From positions 1 through 46,084 of the forward strand of contig SUXN01000023.1 in NCBI GenBank assembly GCA_015060965.1: 46,084 bases of DNA, written 5' to 3'. The first letter of the stretch is position 1. Every line of letters begins with the position of its first letter. Both the position numbers and the translations under genes were made by a program. Of the stretch, positions 42,859 through 46,084 are shown one piece after another. The notes beneath the pieces were generated by a model. It did not search any database, was not told the DNA's origin, and was given only the letters and a program-made list of their open reading frames with translations. Source of the DNA: Bacteroidales bacterium (GTDB lineage Bacteria > Bacteroidota > Bacteroidia > Bacteroidales > Bacteroidaceae).

Positions 42859-42975
42859 ATGAAAGTTAAAGCATCTATTAAGAAACGCACCCCAGACTGC
42901 AAAATCGTTCGCAGAAACGGTCGTTTGTATTTGATTAACAAGAAGAATCCCAAGTTCAAACTGCGTCAGGGGTAA
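42859..42975 (+). CDS. rpmJ: 50S ribosomal protein L36 (zinc-free type)
   Basis: L36, 38 residues: [20 protein letters not shown] and [18 protein letters not shown]. Only one Cys is present, so the zinc ribbon of the classical form (three Cys and one His) is missing and the protein should not need zinc. It lies between infA and rpsM, as usual. Confidence 0.95.
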   Translation: MKVKASIKKRTPDCKIVRRNGRLYLINKKNPKFKLRQG

Positions 42976-43005
42976 TTAAAGTAGTAATTAAAAATATATT
43001 CGTAT

Positions 43006-43386
43006 ATGGCTATAAGAATAGTTGGTGTAGATATTCCTCAGAATAAAAGAGGAGAGATTGCGTTGACATACATCTATGGTATCGGACGCAGCAGTGCAGC
43101 CAAGATCCTTGACAAGGCAGGTGTTGACCGTGACATCAAGGTTCAGGATTGGACCGATGATATGGCAGCAAAAGTCCGTGAGGTTATTGGTGCAGAGTAC
43201 AAAGTAGAGGGTGACCTCCGTTCAGAGATTCAGCTTAACATCAAGCGTCTGATGGATATCGGTTGCTATCGTGGCATTCGTCATCGTAACGGTTTGCCGG
43301 TTCGTGGTCAGAGCACAAAGAACAACGCTCGTACACGCAAGGGACGTAAGAAGACAGTTGCTAACAAGAAAAAAGCTACAAAATAA
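43006..43386 (+). CDS. rpsM: 30S ribosomal protein S13
   Basis: S13, 126 residues, in the head, contacting the P-site tRNA and bridge to L5. [20 protein letters not shown], the [10 protein letters not shown] helix-hairpin motif and the [21 protein letters not shown]-terminal region are diagnostic. Confidence 0.97.
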   Translation: MAIRIVGVDIPQNKRGEIALTYIYGIGRSSAAKILDKAGVDRDIKVQDWTDDMAAKVREVIGAEYKVEGDLRSEIQLNIKRLMDIGCYRGIRHRNGLPVRGQSTKNNARTRKGRKKTVANKKKATK

Positions 43387-43398
43387 TAGGTAAGTAAT

Positions 43399-43788
43399 AT
43401 GGCAAAGAAAACAGTTGCAACAAAGAAAAGAAATGTAAAGGTTGGAGCCAATGGACAGCTTCACGTTCATTCATCATTCAACAACATCATCGTATGTTTG
43501 GCAAATGATGAGGGACAGGTTATCTCTTGGTCATCTGCAGGTAAGATGGGCTTCAGAGGTTCTAAGAAGAACACTCCTTATGCAGCTCAGATGGCAGCAG
43601 AGGCTTGCTCTAAGATCGCTTTCGATCTTGGCTTGCGCAAGGTTAAGGCATATGTTAAGGGACCTGGTAACGGTCGTGAGTCTGCAATCCGCACTGTACA
43701 CAATGCAGGTATCGAGGTTACAGAGATCATTGACGTAACACCACTGCCACACAACGGATGCCGTCCTCCAAAGAGAAGAAGAGTATAA
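43399..43788 (+). CDS. rpsK: 30S ribosomal protein S11
   Basis: S11, 129 residues, on the platform near the E site. [40 protein letters not shown] and the ending [13 protein letters not shown] are typical. It follows rpsM by 12 bases. Confidence 0.97.
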   Translation: MAKKTVATKKRNVKVGANGQLHVHSSFNNIIVCLANDEGQVISWSSAGKMGFRGSKKNTPYAAQMAAEACSKIAFDLGLRKVKAYVKGPGNGRESAIRTVHNAGIEVTEIIDVTPLPHNGCRPPKRRRV

Positions 43789-43809
43789 TTTTTATTTAAG
43801 AAGTTTAAA

Positions 43810-44418
43810 ATGGCTAGATATACAGGACCTAAAAGCAAGATAGCACGTCGTTTCGGCGAGCCTATCTTTGGCGCAGACAAAGTGCTTTCTAAGAAGAACT
43901 ATGCTCCCGGCCAGCACGGTAACAACCGTCGCCGCAAGTCTTCGGAGTATGGTGTCATGCTTGCAGAGAAGCAGAAAGCAAAATATACATACGGAGTATT
44001 GGAGAAGCAGTTCCGTAATACATTCAAGAAGGCTGACTCGGCTCCCGGTATTACCGGTGAGGTTCTCTTGCAGAACCTTGAGTCTCGCTTGGACAACATC
44101 GTTTATCGTTTGGGTATCGCTCCTACTCGTGCAGCTGCACGTCAGTTGGTAAGCCACTGCCACATCCTCGTTGACGGTAAGGTATGTAACATCCCTTCAC
44201 GTCACATCAAGCCTGGTCAGGTAATCGGTGTACGCGAGCGTTCTAAGTCTCTTGAGGTTATCCAGAACTCATTGGCAGGTCTCAACCACAGCAAGTATCC
44301 TTGGTTGGAGTGGAATGAGTCTGAGATGGCAGGTAAGTTCTTGAGTGTACCTGAGCGTTCAGAGATCCCCGAGAACATCAAGGAGCAGTTAATCGTTGAG
44401 TTGTATAGCAAAAATTAA
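43810..44418 (+). CDS. rpsD: 30S ribosomal protein S4 (zinc-free type)
   Basis: S4, 202 residues, a 16S assembly initiator; in other bacteria it represses this operon. [18 protein letters not shown], the [32 protein letters not shown]4 RNA-binding domain and [11 protein letters not shown] are present. The N-terminal zinc-binding Cys cluster is absent. Confidence 0.96.
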   Translation: MARYTGPKSKIARRFGEPIFGADKVLSKKNYAPGQHGNNRRRKSSEYGVMLAEKQKAKYTYGVLEKQFRNTFKKADSAPGITGEVLLQNLESRLDNIVYRLGIAPTRAAARQLVSHCHILVDGKVCNIPSRHIKPGQVIGVRERSKSLEVIQNSLAGLNHSKYPWLEWNESEMAGKFLSVPERSEIPENIKEQLIVELYSKN

Positions 44419-44427
44419 TATTTGATA

Positions 44428-45420
44428 ATGGCGATATTAACATTTCAAAAACCCGACAAGGTGGTAATGTTGGAGGCAACCGACTTCTATGGCAAGTTCG
44501 AGTTCCGTCCTTTGGAGCCTGGTTTCGCAACAACCGTGGGCAACGCACTCCGTCGCATCTTGCTGTCTTCTTTGGAAGGCTTCGCAATCAATTGCATCAA
44601 GATTGCCGGTGTTGAGCACGAGTTCGCAACAGTTCCAGGTGTCAAGGAGGATGTTACCAACATAATTCTCAACCTTAAGAAGGTAAGATTCAAAAGAATC
44701 GTAGAGGAATTCGAAACCGAGAAAGTCTCAATCAATGTAGAGAATACCGAGGTGTTCACTGCGGGTGAGATTGGTAAGTATTTAACAGGATTTGAAGTGT
44801 TAAATCCCGAGTTAGTCATTTGCCATCTCGACGAGTCGGCTAAAATGCAGATTGAGATCAGCATCAACAAGGGACGCGGTTATGTTCCTGCTGATGAGAA
44901 CAGGGAGTTCTGCACAGAACCCACTATGATTCCAATCGACTCGATATACACTCCTATTCGTAATGTCAACTACCAGCGTGAGCCATTCCGCGTAGAGCAG
45001 AAGACCGACTATGACCGCTTGGTTATTGAGATTACGACAGACGGTTCCATACACCCGAAGGAGGCTCTTAAGGAGGCTGCAAAAATCCTTATCTATCACT
45101 TCATGTTGTTCTCTGACGAGAAGATCGCTATCGAGTCTTCTGACATCGACGGCAATGAGGAGTTTGATGAGGAGGTATTGCACATGCGTCAGTTGCTGAA
45201 GAGCAAGCTTGTTGACCTCAACCTTTCAGTACGTGCCCTCAACTGTTTGAAGGCTGCTGATGTTGAGACACTCGGACAGCTCGTTCAGTACAACAAGACC
45301 GACCTTCTCAAGTTCCGCAACTTCGGTAAGAAATCGCTCACTGAGCTTGATGATTTGCTCGAGAGTCTGAATCTTTCGTTTGGAACAGATATTTCAAAAT
45401 ATAAATTAGACAAAGAATAA
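44428..45420 (+). CDS. rpoA: RNA polymerase alpha subunit
   Basis: Alpha subunit, 330 residues. The N-terminal dimerisation domain (to about 225, with [17 protein letters not shown]) assembles beta and beta-prime; the C-terminal domain (about 245-315, with [23 protein letters not shown] and [16 protein letters not shown]) binds upstream DNA and activators. The ATG at 44428 gives [10 protein letters not shown]; a TTG two codons upstream is not favoured. Confidence 0.96.
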   Translation: MAILTFQKPDKVVMLEATDFYGKFEFRPLEPGFATTVGNALRRILLSSLEGFAINCIKIAGVEHEFATVPGVKEDVTNIILNLKKVRFKRIVEEFETEKVSINVENTEVFTAGEIGKYLTGFEVLNPELVICHLDESAKMQIEISINKGRGYVPADENREFCTEPTMIPIDSIYTPIRNVNYQREPFRVEQKTDYDRLVIEITTDGSIHPKEALKEAAKILIYHFMLFSDEKIAIESSDIDGNEEFDEEVLHMRQLLKSKLVDLNLSVRALNCLKAADVETLGQLVQYNKTDLLKFRNFGKKSLTELDDLLESLNLSFGTDISKYKLDKE

Positions 45421-45422
45421 TT

Positions 45423-45902
45423 ATGAGACATAAGAAATCTTTTAATCATTTGGGCCGTACTGCATCTCACAGAAAGGCTATGCTTTCAAACATGGCTGTT
45501 TCTTTGATCATGCACAAAAGAATCACTACGACCCTCGCAAAGGCAAGAGAGCTGAAGAAGTTCGTTGAGCCGCTCATTACAAAGTCAAAGGACGATACAA
45601 CCAACTCTCGTCGTGTAGTATTCAGCTACCTCCAGAGCAAGGAGGCCGTTACAGAGCTCTTCAAGGAGATCTCGGTAAAGGTTGCTGAGCGCCCAGGCGG
45701 TTACACACGTATCATCAAGTTGGGTACACGTTTGGGTGACGCAGCCCAGATGTGTTTCATCGAGCTCGTTGACTACAATGAGAATATGGCCAAGACACAG
45801 GCTAAGAAGACACGTCGTCGCCGTTCAACAAAGAAGGCTGACGCTCCTGTAGCTGAGGCCGCTGTTGCAACAGAAGAATCTACACCAGCAGTTGCAGAAT
45901 AA
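45423..45902 (+). CDS. rplQ: 50S ribosomal protein L17
   Basis: L17, 159 residues, near the tunnel exit. [20 protein letters not shown] and LRDRIAT-like [10 protein letters not shown] with [20 protein letters not shown] are conserved. A C-terminal extension of about 35 residues, first basic ([11 protein letters not shown]) and then Ala/Glu-rich ([19 protein letters not shown]), goes beyond the core of the family. Last gene of the cluster. Confidence 0.96.
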   Translation: MRHKKSFNHLGRTASHRKAMLSNMAVSLIMHKRITTTLAKARELKKFVEPLITKSKDDTTNSRRVVFSYLQSKEAVTELFKEISVKVAERPGGYTRIIKLGTRLGDAAQMCFIELVDYNENMAKTQAKKTRRRRSTKKADAPVAEAAVATEESTPAVAE

Positions 45903-45925
45903 TTAATTACTTACTTAATAGATGT

Positions 45926-45959
45926 GGGGGAGTGCCGTGAGGCATTCCCCCATTGTTTT
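45926..45959 (+). terminator. Intrinsic terminator of the ribosomal protein cluster
   Basis: GGGGGAGTGCC (45926-45936) pairs with GGCATTCCCCC (45941-45951) over 11 bp with one G-T pair, loop GTGA, followed by TTGTTTT. Confidence 0.9.
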
Positions 45960-46084
45960 CCCAGTGGAGCAGCTTTCCTGTTATATTGGTTCACCTGCAA
46001 ACTATAGGGGGGGGAATATCTTTTTAACACAGACAAAACATTAAACAATCTCTTATATTCTTTTATACAACTTACCCTTAATCT
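45960..46084. other. Sequence after the cluster, no feature seen
   Basis: AT-rich end of the window with a GGGGGGGG run at 46009-46016. I see no gene, promoter box or repeat copy here. Confidence 0.6.

Noticed and set aside
1-46084. tRNA or rRNA genes
   Set aside because: I looked in the intergenic gaps for T-loop and CCA-adjacent patterns and found no cloverleaf; no rRNA segments were recognised.

Overview
The window is a chromosomal segment of a Bacteroidales bacterium, most likely of the Prevotellaceae. I infer this from several things: Bacteroidetes -7 promoter boxes of the form TAnnTTTG (27842, 8754, 25086 and others), signal peptides cleaved before Gln (AxA/Q), C-terminal sorting tails of the IYDLxGRRV type, an A-rich start context almost without Shine-Dalgarno sequences, and typical Bacteroidales neighbours (DUF3256, DUF4831, recF next to a DUF721 gene, hpt-adk-obg). 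The species cannot be named from sequence alone.

Left part (1-11400) is accessory. Three paralogous secreted GH33 exo-sialidases (1768-4152, 4733-7717, 8882-10732) lie on the + strand, separated by 0.6-1.2 kb gaps packed with interspersed repeats. The enzymes share a six-bladed catalytic domain with YRIP and Asp-box motifs and differ in C-terminal modules (two, three or no chitobiase C-terminal-like repeats; one has a helical plus lectin-like region). A 51-residue small protein (11244-11399) closes this part. Together the enzymes would release sialic acid from host or mucin glycans; no sialic-acid uptake or catabolism genes are present here.

Middle part (11400-27600) is housekeeping: ribH and a membrane-anchored TPR gene on the minus strand; recF and a DUF721/DciA-like gene on the plus strand; a plus-strand operon of nucleoside transporter, BFN-UVR protein, rsmE, truA, EamA transporter and DUF3256 with one- to four-base overlaps; a converging minus-strand operon DUF4831-ffh-folD-capA-like; then hpt, adk and obg on the plus strand.

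Right part (27600-45960) is the str-S10-spc-alpha ribosomal protein cluster, from rpsL through fusA, rpsJ, the S10 and spc genes, secY, map, infA, rpmJ, and rpsM-rpsK-rpsD-rpoA-rplQ, ending at a strong terminator.

The most notable unexplained signals are: (1) a family of two-hairpin intergenic repeats whose second hairpin changes sequence while keeping base pairing; (2) long imperfect palindromes that flank the ribH/recF region, one of which supplies the last codons and stop of ribH, one of which is split by other repeats, with linked repeat copies of the start of the DUF721 gene; (3) a perfect 19-bp inverted repeat inside the signal-peptide codons of the capA-like gene; (4) full AAGGAGG Shine-Dalgarno sequences on just three ribosomal protein genes (rplW, rplF, rpmD) in an organism group that normally lacks them.
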